Assembly: GCA_965220985.1 (NCBI GenBank)
Contig: OZ244854.1
Location: 3,534,001-3,598,000, forward strand
Direction of reading: 5' to 3'
Length of the DNA stretch: 64,000 nucleotides
Source: JAPPHA01 sp965220985
GTDB taxonomy: Bacteria > Pseudomonadota > Alphaproteobacteria > Rhodobacterales > Rhodobacteraceae
Below the pieces are notes generated by a model. The model was not told the origin of the DNA. It did not search any database and was given only the letters and a program-made list of their open reading frames with translations. Shown in pieces: positions 51,315 through 62,161 of the stretch (within the stretch, counting starts at the first letter, position 1; each line of letters opens with the position of its first letter). Both the position numbers and the translations under genes were made by a program.

Positions 51315-52193
51315 TTACGCTCCGTCAATAGCCCGCAACCGGCGAATCAGGCTGGACGTGTCCCAGCGTCCGCCGCCGAGTTTCTGCACGTCCTTGTAAA
51401 ACTGGTCGACAAGAGCCGTCACGGGAAGCCCCGCCCCGTTTCGTTCTGCTTCTGCTAGGCAAATCGAGAGGTCCTTTCTCATCCAGTCGACGGCAAATCC
51501 GAATTCGAACTGATCATCGAGCATGGTTGCGCCGCGATTCTCCATTTGCCACGACCCCGCAGCGCCCTTCGAGATCACGTCGAGCACGGCGCGACCGTCG
51601 AGGCCTGCCTTGTCGGCGAAGTTCAATCCTTCCGATAGCCCCTGCAGCAGCCCTGCAATGCAGATCTGGTTGACCATCTTGGTCAGCTGCCCCGCACCGG
51701 TCTCGCCCATGAGTCGACATGATTTCGCATAGCAACCGATCAGAGCCTCGACTCGGTCGTAGATCTCCTGCGGACCGCCGCACATGACCGTCAGGGCGCC
51801 GTTCTCGGCGCCGGCTTGCCCACCCGACACCGGTGCGTCGATGAAACCGGCTCCGGCTTCGGCGGCGGCGCCGCTCAACTCGCGGGCAATGCCAGCCGAG
51901 GCGGTCGTGTGGTCAACGAGGATCTGCCCTCTTTCCATTGCCTGCAGCGCACCGTCGGGGCCCATGGTCACCTCGCGGATATCGTCGTCATTGCCCACGC
52001 AGACGAAGACCGCTTCGACCCCTCGTGCCGCATCGGCCGGGGTTTCGGCCATCTTTCCTCCGTGCTGATTTTTCCAGGCGATGGATTTCGACCGCGTGCG
52101 ATTGTAAACGGTGACGGAATTTCCCTTCGCCTGCAGATGTCCAGCCATTGGATATCCCATGACACCCAAACCGATGAACGCGACGTCAGCCAT
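51315..52193 (-). CDS. 3-hydroxyisobutyrate dehydrogenase-family oxidoreductase
   Basis: A 292-residue NAD(P)-dependent beta-hydroxyacid dehydrogenase. The start at 52193 follows GAGGTC and opens the Rossmann fold VAFIGLGVMGYPMAGHL. The substrate loop reads FIDAPVSGGQAGAENGAL and the catalytic lysine is in GAGQLTKMVNQI. Substrates in this family include 3-hydroxyisobutyrate, tartronate semialdehyde and similar acids. It ends 2 bases before rpe, so the two are cotranscribed. Confidence 0.92.
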   Translation of the reverse strand: MADVAFIGLGVMGYPMAGHLQAKGNSVTVYNRTRSKSIAWKNQHGGKMAETPADAARGVEAVFVCVGNDDDIREVTMGPDGALQAMERGQILVDHTTASAGIARELSGAAAEAGAGFIDAPVSGGQAGAENGALTVMCGGPQEIYDRVEALIGCYAKSCRLMGETGAGQLTKMVNQICIAGLLQGLSEGLNFADKAGLDGRAVLDVISKGAAGSWQMENRGATMLDDQFEFGFAVDWMRKDLSICLAEAERNGAGLPVTALVDQFYKDVQKLGGGRWDTSSLIRRLRAIDGA

Positions 52194-52273
52194 GCTTGAC
52201 CTCATTTGCCAAATGTAATTCGTATGGCTGACTTGAACCCTCTTGCCGACGAGGTCAATACGGGAGCGAGACC

Positions 52274-54802
52274 TTGAGAACGCTGTTCCGTTGGCTTTTT
52301 CGGACAACCGTCGTCGTGATCGGCCTTGTGGCCGTCGCGGCAACGGCGGCCTATGTTCTGGCCGTCCGTTCCGTGCCGGACTACGACGTGGAGATGGAGA
52401 TCGCGGGGATTTCGGGCGACGTCGAGATCGTGCGTGACGCCCATGCGGTGCCGCACATGTTCGCGACCAGCGCCGAGGACGCGTTCTTTTCCCTCGGATT
52501 CGTTCACGCCCAGGATCGGCTTTGGCAAATGATCATGATGCGTCGCACGGCGCAGGGGCGCCTATCCGAACTCTTCGGGACGAGAACGATCGAAACCGAC
52601 ATTCTGATGCGACAGCTGGCCATCTACGAGCTGTCGGTCCAGTCATTCGAGCATCAATCCGAGTACACAAGGAATGCGCTGCAGGCCTATTCGGACGGGG
52701 TGAACGCGTGGCTGGAGGTCGTCAACAGCCAGGCCTTGGGGCGCGGTGCTCCCGAAATGTTTGTTTTTGCAACGGATATCGCGCTGTGGACTCCTGCCGA
52801 CAGCCTCGCGCTCGTTCGACTGATGGCGCTTCGGTTGAATTCCCAAGTCCAGGACGAGATATCGCGGGCTCTCGCATCAGCCGTGCTCGATGCCGACCGA
52901 CTTGCCGACCTCTTGCCCGATCCCCCTCGCCCCGGAACCACATCGATTCCCGTCTTTCCCCGAAACGATCCGGCGGTTCCGGGCCTGCTGCCGCTCGACT
53001 CGGACCTGTCGGACGCATCGGGTTCGGAATTCCAGTTGCCAGTCCCGCCTCCCGGTCTCGCCGGGGCGTCGAACGCCTGGGCGGCCCAGCCCGCACGGAC
53101 GATCACCGGCGCGTCGCTGCTTGCGTCCGACCCGCACCTCGGGCTGTCGGCTCCTGTGATCTGGATGCTGGCGCGCCTCGAATTCCCCGACCACAGCATC
53201 ATCGGCGGCACGATTCCAGGGATTCCGGCCGTCCTTGTCGGGCGAAATCGGCACGTCGCCTGGGGAATCACCAGCGCATATGTCGATGCCTTCGACTTCT
53301 ACATCGAGCGTCTGAATCCGGACAATCCTGGCGAATACCTCCGCGGCAGCGAGTTCGTCCCGTTCCGACAGGCGACCACCAGCATCAGAATCGGCGAGGA
53401 CGACACCAGATCCGTGGATCTTAAATGGTCTCACCATGGTCCGGTGATCGACGGCGGCGGGTTTGGCCTCGACAGAATCGTTCCCAACGGTCACGTGGCG
53501 ACCGTGAGGTGGACCGCCCTCGACATCGACGACAAGTCTATGAGCGCAGCCATCGACATGATGCACGCCGGATCGATTGAAGACATCCGGGCGGCGGGAG
53601 CGATCCTGAAGGTGCCATCGTTGAACCTGATCATTGCGGACCGCGAAAGCGTTGCCTTGCAGACGGTCGGGGCGGTGCCATGGCGCAACCCTGCCCACAT
53701 GGGCCAGGGACGCCTGCCCTCGCCGGGCTGGCTTCCCCAGAACGAATGGCTGGGTTACCTCCCATATTCGAGCCTCCCGTCCGTCATCAACCCCGAGAGC
53801 GGCATCGTCGCCAACACGAACAACGGGACCACCAGCGCTCAGTTTCCGTTTCATCTCAGCTTCGACTGGGGCGACACGCAGCGCATCGAACGCCTCAAGC
53901 GCCTTCTCAACGAGCGCCGTGTCCACACGCAGCAGAGCTTTGTCGACGCGCAGCTCGATGCCGTGTCCTACACCGCGCGATCGCTCCTGCCTCTCGTCGG
54001 GCGCAACCTGTGGTATTCGGGATCGTCGCCTTCATCGGGACCCCGGGAGTCCCTTCGCCGCGCCGCCCTCGATCTGCTGGCAAACTGGAATGGCGAAATG
54101 AACCGGCATCAGCCGACCCCACTCATCTATGTCGCATGGATGCGGCATCTTCAGAGACTGCTGGTCACCGACGAACTTGGAGGAATTGCCAACCGTTTTC
54201 GCAGGCCGTCGCCCGTCTTCATCGAACGGGTTTTTCGTGATGTTGATGGCGCTGCAGAGTGGTGCGACATTCGGCAGTCAACACAGATCGAAACCTGTGA
54301 CGAGATTGCAGAACGCGCGCTTATCGACGCGATCGACGAGCTGTCCTCGCTATACGGGAACGACATGGACTCCTGGCGGTGGGGGAACGTCCATGTCGCG
54401 CGGCAGGATCACCAGGTGCTGGGCCATATTCCCGTTCTGTCGTGGTTCTTGAACATTCGGATTGAAACGTCCGGCGGCGAGAACACCCTGCACCGGGGCG
54501 CGATGCGCTGGCGTGGCGACGACCCTTATGGCAGCGTCCTGGCGGCGGGCATGAGGATGGTGGTGGATTTCTCGGATCCGGACAGTTCGCTTTATGTCAT
54601 CTCGACGGGGCAGTCGGGGCACCCTCTCTCTCGCCACTATGACGACCTCGCCCAGCTGTGGCGGCGGGGCGATTACATCACCATGTCGCTCGATGATCAC
54701 TTCGTTCGCTCAGGATCGGTCGGCGTGACATCGTTGCGAGCGACTGCCGTCGAACGCGCACAGGCGGTCCGGGATTCCTCAGGCGACCCCCCGTCTGACT
54801 GA
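52274..54802 (+). CDS. Penicillin acylase-family N-terminal-nucleophile hydrolase
   Basis: An 842-residue precursor of the penicillin amidase (S45) family, whose members cleave amide bonds in penicillins, acyl-homoserine lactones or other N-acyl compounds. It begins at TTG 52274 with a membrane anchor or signal at residues 8-30 (FRTTVVVIGLVAVAATAAYV). The alpha chain has VRDAHAVPHMFATS and GFVHAQDRLWQM. The autocatalytic cleavage site is GLAGASNAWAAQ, making Ser266 the N-terminal nucleophile of the beta chain; ASDPHLGLSAP and HGPVIDG follow. A nearly identical copy of its C-terminal part occurs at 60994-62161. It is the first part of a duplicated module with the FnIII autotransporter. Confidence 0.92.
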   Translation: MRTLFRWLFRTTVVVIGLVAVAATAAYVLAVRSVPDYDVEMEIAGISGDVEIVRDAHAVPHMFATSAEDAFFSLGFVHAQDRLWQMIMMRRTAQGRLSELFGTRTIETDILMRQLAIYELSVQSFEHQSEYTRNALQAYSDGVNAWLEVVNSQALGRGAPEMFVFATDIALWTPADSLALVRLMALRLNSQVQDEISRALASAVLDADRLADLLPDPPRPGTTSIPVFPRNDPAVPGLLPLDSDLSDASGSEFQLPVPPPGLAGASNAWAAQPARTITGASLLASDPHLGLSAPVIWMLARLEFPDHSIIGGTIPGIPAVLVGRNRHVAWGITSAYVDAFDFYIERLNPDNPGEYLRGSEFVPFRQATTSIRIGEDDTRSVDLKWSHHGPVIDGGGFGLDRIVPNGHVATVRWTALDIDDKSMSAAIDMMHAGSIEDIRAAGAILKVPSLNLIIADRESVALQTVGAVPWRNPAHMGQGRLPSPGWLPQNEWLGYLPYSSLPSVINPESGIVANTNNGTTSAQFPFHLSFDWGDTQRIERLKRLLNERRVHTQQSFVDAQLDAVSYTARSLLPLVGRNLWYSGSSPSSGPRESLRRAALDLLANWNGEMNRHQPTPLIYVAWMRHLQRLLVTDELGGIANRFRRPSPVFIERVFRDVDGAAEWCDIRQSTQIETCDEIAERALIDAIDELSSLYGNDMDSWRWGNVHVARQDHQVLGHIPVLSWFLNIRIETSGGENTLHRGAMRWRGDDPYGSVLAAGMRMVVDFSDPDSSLYVISTGQSGHPLSRHYDDLAQLWRRGDYITMSLDDHFVRSGSVGVTSLRATAVERAQAVRDSSGDPPSD

Positions 54803-55333
54803 CTTCGGTTTTTTTCGATCGCGAGTTGTTGCCGTCATTGCATTCGACTCTCGTAAGTTGTGCCGCATTCTCGAACCCGACGAGCGGAAACCGTGTGGTG
54901 AGCCCGTTCGGAAAAAGGCACCATTCCAACCGAGACAACGAGGGGCAACGGCAGGGGCGAAACAATGGATTCGCAGGATTCGGGAAATGGGACGATCGCT
55001 CCAAAGCACCGCCCAGCCGCCCGATTCCCTCGCTTCTCCAGCACGGTCAACAAGCACAGCCGCGTGATACTGAAGTGGCAAAAGTCTTCCAGACAGCTAT
55101 GCACGGGAATTCCCTGAACATCGGTGCGGCTGATACCCACAGCCAACGTGAAGCAGAGTGAACGTGGACGTCACAGGTGGCAGTGCACGAAGATATGGCG
55201 GTACCATGCCTGGTTCGTGGGGTCGTCTACGAAAACGAGGACGGCACCGAACAAAAAAGCTGGATTCGGGCTTTGGCCAGCATTATTGATGTTTTGACGT
55301 TCGGACACGTTCAACGACTGGAGACCATGTGCC
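54803..55333. other. Spacer between acylase and first FnIII autotransporter
   Basis: About 530 bases with no supported gene; the frames at 54826 and 55177 have no family features. The start and end of this spacer resemble the spacer at 62162-62615 (for example GCATTCGACTCTCG versus ACATTCAACTCTCG, and the block just before both autotransporter starts, TGGAGACCATGTGCC), showing it belongs to the duplicated unit. Confidence 0.7.
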
Positions 55334-58300
55334 ATGACAACGCGTCACTATTTCCCGGCGATCCACATCATCAACTCAGCATTGGCGGCCATTGTACAAA
55401 GCACTTCCGTGTACGGCACTTGCGCGCGCACGGCCGGAAAGCGGTTAACCGCGAAATTTCCAGTTCGGCCTTTTCACGTCACCTCGGCCGTCCCGGTGGT
55501 TGTTGGACATCGGAAAGGCGACTCGCTCACCAATCATGGAGTCGGAAGACGGTTCGCGCAGCGACTCTCGGGTGTTGGTGCGGCGCTGTTGCTCGGCGCA
55601 TTTCTGCTGCTCGGCGGTTCACAGGTCGCGATTGCGGGCGGAACGCTCACCTTCACCTACACGGATGCTTGCGACGACAACGGCGAGAACTGCACCTCCA
55701 CCATCACCCCGAGCGGAGCGTTGACTAATTTTCCGACAACCCATTATTCTCAAAACAGCAATCAGAATTACGACGTCCTGAACATTAACAATACTCATGG
55801 TGACTACATTAAGGATTTTGTCATTCATTCTTCAGACATATACGGTACCGGGAAACGCAGGCAAATTCAATCACTTGGAGACATTACGATCAATAATGTT
55901 GCTCCAGGTTCGATTACGACTGAGCAGTTGACTTACAGTGGCCACACACGAGTGGGTGGTGATCGAGATATTTACGTTCACCGTGTCAGTTTTTCCGAAG
56001 AAAGTGCGCGATCTTTTATTCGGGTGAATACAATAAGGACCCCAATTTATTCTGGTGCTATCTTCGCATTTCATGAGGACAATCTTGACACAAACGCCAA
56101 AACTTTGACTTACGGAAACAATGAAATCGTCAAATTCAATGGTACCTTGAAATCGGTTCTGAATGACAATGATTTCAACATCAACATCAAGTTCCGGTTG
56201 ACCAGCGCCGGCACCGCTGACACCACGGTCATTTTCAAGACGGTGACGCGGCCAGATGCGCCAAAGGATTTCACGGCAACCGCAGGCATTGGACGTGTGG
56301 TTCTGAATTGGACAGCTGCTCCAACCATACCGTCTGGATCCACGAAGCAGACGATCAAGAAATATCAGATCAGGCAAAAGGCTGGCAATGGCAACTTTGG
56401 GAATTGGGGGGACATCGACCCCAGCAACGCAACAACCACCAGCCACACCGTCACCGGACTGACTGCCGGCACCGCCTACTCCTTCCAGATCCGTGCGGTG
56501 AGCGACAACGGCAACGGCGACGTATCGGTGGAGGCGACAGCGACGCCAATTCCGTCACCAGCAAAGCCAACCGGATTCAAGGCGACCCCAGGCGACGGAA
56601 AGGTAACGCTGACATGGAATAACCCGAACAACTCCACCATCACGGAATATGAGATCACGCAAAAGGTGGGCGATGGCGGTTTCGGGAGTTGGGAAGACAT
56701 CGACCCCAGCAGCGCAACAACCACTAGCCACACCGTCTCCGGCCTGAACAACAACACGTCATATTCATTCAAGGTACGCGCTGTGAACGCGACGGGCAAT
56801 GGCGACGAGTCGGATCCAGTGACGGCCAGGCCAATTCTGTTCGCGCCGACCGAATTTAACGCGACCGAAGGCAACGGCGAGGTGACGCTGAGTTGGAAAG
56901 ACCCGGGCATCGAAACGATCACGGGATATGAATTGCGGTACGGTGTGGGAGATTCTGTACCGCAGGGGGCAGAATGGGCGCCGATCGCGAACAGCGGCAA
57001 AACCACCATCACTCACACCGTCGGAAGTCTGGTCAACAACACGAAATACGCCTTCGAGATCCGGGCAGAGGGCGCTGGCGGCAAAAGTTCAGCAAGCCAG
57101 ACCGTGACGGCCACGCCGAATGTTGGCCCCGACCAACCTCAGGGACTCGAGCTAACGCCGGGCAGCACTGAGGTCAAACTGACCTGGATGGATCCTCTGC
57201 CGGGGGGGATAGCTGTCGGCAGCTGGGAATTTCTGGCGCGGACGGGCAGTTACCAGTCCAACGACTCGATCGATTGGGGCGAGTGGGGCGACGACTGGAC
57301 CGCTATTCCTGCCAGCGACATCACGACGACCGATGGCACCCATGAATACAACCACGAAAATCTCGGCAACAACACACCGAGACAATACCGTCTTCGCGGT
57401 CTCAGCGCAGGCGGTTCGCCCGGCGTTTGGGCCGAGGCGCCGGGTGTGACGCCGCACGAACAGCCCCTTGATCCTGACCCTTTCACGGTGAACCCCGACG
57501 ACGGCGGTGTGACCCTCAAGTGGGTCAAGCCCAGCAATCTGCGCGACTTTATTGACACCACATACGAGTACCAGCAAAGCGAAGGCAATCAGAACAATTT
57601 TGGCGACAAATGGCAGGAAATTCCGGGCGGCAAGGACGCAAGGGAGCACGACGTCACCGGACTCACCAACGAGACGACCTACTACTTCAGGATCCGCGCG
57701 CGCACGTTGATTCATGAAGGCCGAGTGTCGGACATTGGGAGCGCCACGCCCAAAATGGCGCCCGCCAAACCCGTGTTGGTCGATCTAGAACCCGGCAACG
57801 CGCAGGTCAAGCTGGTCTGGACCTACACATCGAACAATGCAGAGGTCGGCGGGTGGCAAGTTCAGACGAAGAAAAGCAGCGAAACTGATTGGGGCGACTG
57901 GGACGACATTCGTAGCACTGACGCTTCATCGAGGGAGGGAACTGTCACCGGGCTTGACAACGATGTAGCCCATGATTTCCGGGTTCGCGCGAGGACGAGC
58001 AACGGCGTGGGCGGTGAGCCAAGCAACTCCAAGTCCGCCACGCCAGCCGACCGACCGAAAAAACCCGAGGGTTTCGTGGCAGAGGCCGGCGACCAGCAAG
58101 TGAGGCTGACGTGGACCGGGCCGAAGAATGACCACATCATCAGGTACGAATATCAGCAGAAGGAGAGCAGCGGCAACTTCGGCACCACTTGGGAGAAGAT
58201 GAACCTGACAGGGGACGTCGCGGCCGCAAGAGAATATGTCGTGACCGGATTGACCAACGGCACCGCCTACACCTTCAGGATGCGCGCGGTGACGGTGGGC

Positions 58301-60451
58301 GGCGAAGGCACGATGTCCAATGATTCGGCTTCGGTGACGCCTGACAAGACGCCCCGTAAGCCTTCGGGTTTCAAGCTGGAGCCTGGCGATGCAGAGATCA
58401 AGCTCGTCTGGAACGACCAGTCGGACGACGAAGCCAGCATCGCAAAATGGCAGTACCGGCAGAAAGAAAGTGCCGTCACGGACTGGGGCGCTTGGGTCGA
58501 CATTCCGGTTCCTGCCGACGAGACCGCCAGGACCAAGACGTCGCACATCGTCAAAACCGGGCTTGAAAACGGCAAGGCCTACGACTTCCAGATCCGCGCC
58601 GTGGCGACAGGTGACAAGTTTAGCGATCCAAGTGTCATTCAATCCGCGACGCCGGCAGGACCACCTGTGGCGGCGACGGAACTGAAGGCGGAAGCGGGTG
58701 CACGGCGGGTGACACTGTCGTGGACGCTAGCCGCGGATGCCAGCATCGAGAAATGGCAATATCAACATCGCTTGCAGAACGAGGAAGGGTCGGGCTGGTC
58801 CGACTGGCCGAAAGACGACGCCGACGCCGACATATGGACCGACATGACGGGGAGCAACGCGGCGACGCGCAGCTACACGGTGCGCGATCTGATCGGCGAC
58901 ATCGAGCACCAGTTCCGCATCCGCGCGGTCGGCTATGGCGGCGACGGCGCGGCATCGGAACCCGTGACAGCGACGCCCGAGCCAGGGCCGGCAGCCGAGG
59001 ATGAAAAGCGCGTGCTGAAGCAGACGATGGCGGCGGTGGCGCAGGCGACGCTTGCCAGCGCGGTGGACACCATCGGTCATCGCTTCGATGCGGCGCCGAG
59101 GGCGAACACCCTGACACTGGCCGGGCGAACGGTCGGTGGCGCGCAGGACACCCCCGAGGTGGCCATGGCTTCCGATGACGAGGAAACGGTTTTCGGGACT
59201 GATCCGTGGGCGGACGCACGGCTCTCACGCGACAGCATGGAGCCGTGGAACGATGCACATCTCCAGGCTCAGCGGATCGACGAGAATTCCCTCCTGTGGA
59301 ACAGCGGGTTCACCCTGGCGCTGTCAGAGAACGGCTCGGGCGGTTCAGGCTGGACGCTTTGGGGACGCGGCGACTGGCTCGGCTTCGAGGGCGTCGATGG
59401 CACTGAAAGCTGGGACGGCAAGCAATGGACCGCCTGGCTGGGTGCCGACACGCGCATGAGCGATCGCGTGATGGCCGGGCTGGCGGTGTCGCGCGGCGTC
59501 GTCGAGACCGATTACACGCTGGACGGGGAATTCGAAGGCACGCTCGAGACTTCGCTGACGGCGGTCTGGCCGTATGTGCAGGTGACAACGGGTGAAGGCA
59601 GCGCTGTCCGCCTCGTTCTTGGAGCGGGGACCGGTGATGCGGAGCATCGCGGGTTCGACGAAGAGGTCGAAGAAGCAGGCCTGTCGCTCGTTGCGGGTTC
59701 GGTGAGCGGTCGTTTCCTGATGATGCGGAGCGGCAATGCGTCGATTTCGGCGATCGGTGGTGCGAGCATGGCGCAGATCAAGACCAGCGGTGAGGCGGCG
59801 ACGTCGTCGATTGCCGGTCTGAAGGCGAACAGCTGGCGGGTGCGTGCCGGCGTGGAAGCTGCACATGACGGCTATCCCATGTCTTCCGAAACGGGCTGGA
59901 CAATGGCCCCGCGTGGATCGGTGTCCGCTCGTCAGGACGGTGGCGACGGGGTGACCGGCACCGGCATGGAAGTCTCGGCAGGCGTCCGGATGTCGGCGCC
60001 TGACGGGCGCATCAGTCTGGATGCAAGCGGTCATTGGCTGGCTGCTCACTCGAAAAACGGCACCAAGGAGTGGGGTGCGAGCCTCGAAGCGCGCATGAAC
60101 GCGGGCGCGGACGGACGCGGACTGTCACTGGCCCTCGGAACCGACTGGGGCCACCAGCAGCAAGGAGGCGCACTGACCCGCGAGAAACTGTTCGAAGACG
60201 AACAGCAAACCAAACCGCAAGGTCTGTCGCTCTCGGCACGGTCGGGCTACGGCTTCGCCATGTCGGGCGGCTTGCTGACCCCATTTGCCGAAATGGCGTA
60301 CGGGGGTGACGAAGCGCGCACGCGCAGTTTCGAGACGGGCATTAGTTTCGCCCGCGGCGAGTTTGGTGCTTCCGTGACAGCAGGGCTTCGCGACAGCGAC
60401 GATTCAGCCTCTGAATCCAGGATGGGACTAGAACTGCAGTTGCGCTACTGA
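55334..60451 (+). CDS. Giant autotransporter-like surface protein with nine FnIII domains
   Basis: A 1705-residue protein. The first 100 residues are an unusually long presequence ending in a hydrophobic segment (VGAALLLGAFLLLGG) and AIA cleavage site, conserved in the second copy at 62616. About residues 103-300 form an Asn/Thr-rich domain of unknown type. From about 305 to 1215 there are nine fibronectin-III repeats, each starting with a KPxGFxATxGDG-like strand and ending in SFKVRAVN-like. A helical linker (MAAVAQATLASAVDTIG) precedes a C-terminal domain of about 390 residues with alternating strands (WTAWLGADTRMSDRVMAG), ending in LELQLRY, as in type V autotransporter barrels. GGAG lies 10 bases before the start. 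A surface adhesin or enzyme-display protein is the likely role. Confidence 0.85.
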   Translation: MTTRHYFPAIHIINSALAAIVQSTSVYGTCARTAGKRLTAKFPVRPFHVTSAVPVVVGHRKGDSLTNHGVGRRFAQRLSGVGAALLLGAFLLLGGSQVAIAGGTLTFTYTDACDDNGENCTSTITPSGALTNFPTTHYSQNSNQNYDVLNINNTHGDYIKDFVIHSSDIYGTGKRRQIQSLGDITINNVAPGSITTEQLTYSGHTRVGGDRDIYVHRVSFSEESARSFIRVNTIRTPIYSGAIFAFHEDNLDTNAKTLTYGNNEIVKFNGTLKSVLNDNDFNINIKFRLTSAGTADTTVIFKTVTRPDAPKDFTATAGIGRVVLNWTAAPTIPSGSTKQTIKKYQIRQKAGNGNFGNWGDIDPSNATTTSHTVTGLTAGTAYSFQIRAVSDNGNGDVSVEATATPIPSPAKPTGFKATPGDGKVTLTWNNPNNSTITEYEITQKVGDGGFGSWEDIDPSSATTTSHTVSGLNNNTSYSFKVRAVNATGNGDESDPVTARPILFAPTEFNATEGNGEVTLSWKDPGIETITGYELRYGVGDSVPQGAEWAPIANSGKTTITHTVGSLVNNTKYAFEIRAEGAGGKSSASQTVTATPNVGPDQPQGLELTPGSTEVKLTWMDPLPGGIAVGSWEFLARTGSYQSNDSIDWGEWGDDWTAIPASDITTTDGTHEYNHENLGNNTPRQYRLRGLSAGGSPGVWAEAPGVTPHEQPLDPDPFTVNPDDGGVTLKWVKPSNLRDFIDTTYEYQQSEGNQNNFGDKWQEIPGGKDAREHDVTGLTNETTYYFRIRARTLIHEGRVSDIGSATPKMAPAKPVLVDLEPGNAQVKLVWTYTSNNAEVGGWQVQTKKSSETDWGDWDDIRSTDASSREGTVTGLDNDVAHDFRVRARTSNGVGGEPSNSKSATPADRPKKPEGFVAEAGDQQVRLTWTGPKNDHIIRYEYQQKESSGNFGTTWEKMNLTGDVAAAREYVVTGLTNGTAYTFRMRAVTVGGEGTMSNDSASVTPDKTPRKPSGFKLEPGDAEIKLVWNDQSDDEASIAKWQYRQKESAVTDWGAWVDIPVPADETARTKTSHIVKTGLENGKAYDFQIRAVATGDKFSDPSVIQSATPAGPPVAATELKAEAGARRVTLSWTLAADASIEKWQYQHRLQNEEGSGWSDWPKDDADADIWTDMTGSNAATRSYTVRDLIGDIEHQFRIRAVGYGGDGAASEPVTATPEPGPAAEDEKRVLKQTMAAVAQATLASAVDTIGHRFDAAPRANTLTLAGRTVGGAQDTPEVAMASDDEETVFGTDPWADARLSRDSMEPWNDAHLQAQRIDENSLLWNSGFTLALSENGSGGSGWTLWGRGDWLGFEGVDGTESWDGKQWTAWLGADTRMSDRVMAGLAVSRGVVETDYTLDGEFEGTLETSLTAVWPYVQVTTGEGSAVRLVLGAGTGDAEHRGFDEEVEEAGLSLVAGSVSGRFLMMRSGNASISAIGGASMAQIKTSGEAATSSIAGLKANSWRVRAGVEAAHDGYPMSSETGWTMAPRGSVSARQDGGDGVTGTGMEVSAGVRMSAPDGRISLDASGHWLAAHSKNGTKEWGASLEARMNAGADGRGLSLALGTDWGHQQQGGALTREKLFEDEQQTKPQGLSLSARSGYGFAMSGGLLTPFAEMAYGGDEARTRSFETGISFARGEFGASVTAGLRDSDDSASESRMGLELQLRY

Positions 60452-60993
60452 CACTGCGGCAGCATTGAAGCTGGCCTTGTCAGCAAACTTGGTGCCGATC
60501 GACAGGAGTCGTCAGTTCTGGAGAGAGTCAATCCTTTGATGAAGCGGTTGTCTCTCTTGCGACGGCGCGCAAGTGATGTGCCCAGCCCTGGTGTCCATGC
60601 ATCGCGCACACGGCAACGCGAGTTCCAATGTCAATGCGGCTGTCAAAGTGGCAATCCGACTTTCGGGTCCACATGGTGCACGTAATGAGCGGCGAACCGG
60701 AACTGGTCGAACTGGAGGTGGTAGGTCGCTGTTCCGAGATGGAGCACAGCACGTTGTCTGATCTCCTTTGCTCTTTCGACAGACTTGACGATTTTGACTT
60801 CGGCGCAGTCTGTTCCGGTCTCTATTCTTGGCTCTCGCTTCTTTTTGGCCACACCATGTTGCCGGACAATGAAAAGCAAAACGCCAAATAGGCCACCGGA
60901 TCGTCGTTTCCGGCACGCAAGACATCGCACGGCAAGCAGACACAACGGTTGAAGGATTCAGAATTGCCCTGAGACGCCTGAGCTGAAGGTGCG
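60452..60993. other. Spacer between first autotransporter and acylase fragment
   Basis: About 540 bases without a supported gene; frames at 60512 (minus) and 60628 (plus) are not recognisable. The right boundary at 60994 is the exact point where similarity to the acylase gene (53634 onwards) begins, so this is the junction of the duplication. Confidence 0.6.
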
Positions 60994-62161
60994 TTGCGGA
61001 CCGCGACAGCGTTGCCTTGCAGACGGTCGGGGCGGTGCCGTGGCGCAACCCTGCCACATGGGACAGGGACGCCTGCCCTCGCCGGGCTGGCTTCCCCAGA
61101 ACGAGTGGCTGGGTTACCTCCCGTATTCGAGCCTCCCGTCCGTCATGAACCCCGAGAGCGGCATCGTCGCCAACACGAACAACGGGACGACCAGCGCTCA
61201 GTTTCCGTTTCACCTCAGCTTCGACTGGGGCGACACGCAGCGCATCGAACGCCTCAAGCGCCTTCTCAACGAACGGCGCGTCCACACGCGGCAGAGCTTT
61301 GTCGATGCGCAGCTCGATGCCGTGTCCTACACTGCGCGATCGCTCCTGCCTCTCGTCGGGCGCAACCTGTGGTATTCGGGATCGTCGCCTTCATCGGGAC
61401 CCCGGGAGTCCCTTCGCCGCGCCGCCCTCGATCTGCTGGCAAACTGGAATGGCGAAATGAACCGGCATCAGCCGACCCCACTCATCTATGTCGCATGGAT
61501 GCGGCATCTTCAGAGACTGCTGGTCACCGACGAACTTGGAGGAATTGCCAACCGTTTTCGCAGGCCGTCGCCCGTCTTCATCGAACGGGTTTTTCGTGAT
61601 GTTGATGGCGCTGCAGAGTGGTGCGACATTCGGCAGTCAACACAGATCGAAACCTGTGACGAGATTGCAGAACGCGCGCTTATCGACGCGATCGACGAGC
61701 TGTCCTCGCTATACGGGAACGACATGGACTCCTGGCGGTGGGGGAACGTCCATGTCGCGCGGCAGGATCACCAGGTGCTGGGCCATATTCCCGTTCTGTC
61801 GTGGTTCTTGAACATTCGGATTGAAACGTCCGGCGGCGAGAACACCCTGCACCGGGGCGCGATGCGCTGGCGTGGCGACGACCCTTATGGCAGCGTCCTG
61901 GCGGCGGGCATGAGGATGGTGGTGGATTTCTCGGATCCGGACAGTTCGCTTTATGTCATCTCGACGGGGCAGTCGGGGCACCCTCTCTCGCGCCACTATG
62001 ACGACCTCGCCCAGCTGTGGCGGCGGGGCGATTACATCGCCATGTCACTCGATGATCAGTTTGTCCGCTCAGGGTCGGTGGGGTTGACTTGGTTGCGAGC
62101 AAGCGGTGTCAGCGGCGCACGGCCGGCTCAGGACTCCGCAGGCGACGCAGCCTCTCTTTGA
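60994..62161 (+). pseudogene. Truncated duplicate of the penicillin acylase gene
   Basis: This matches 53634-54802 of the intact gene, starting abruptly at TTGCGGACCGCGA. It lacks the signal, alpha chain and nucleophile serine. A single base is missing where the intact gene reads CCTGCCCACATGG (here CCTGCCACATGG, about 61055), so the frame changes near its 5' end, and the remaining open frame encodes only the last 360 residues. The middle is almost identical in protein sequence to the intact copy, while both ends diverge (for example the last 30 residues). Confidence 0.93.
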
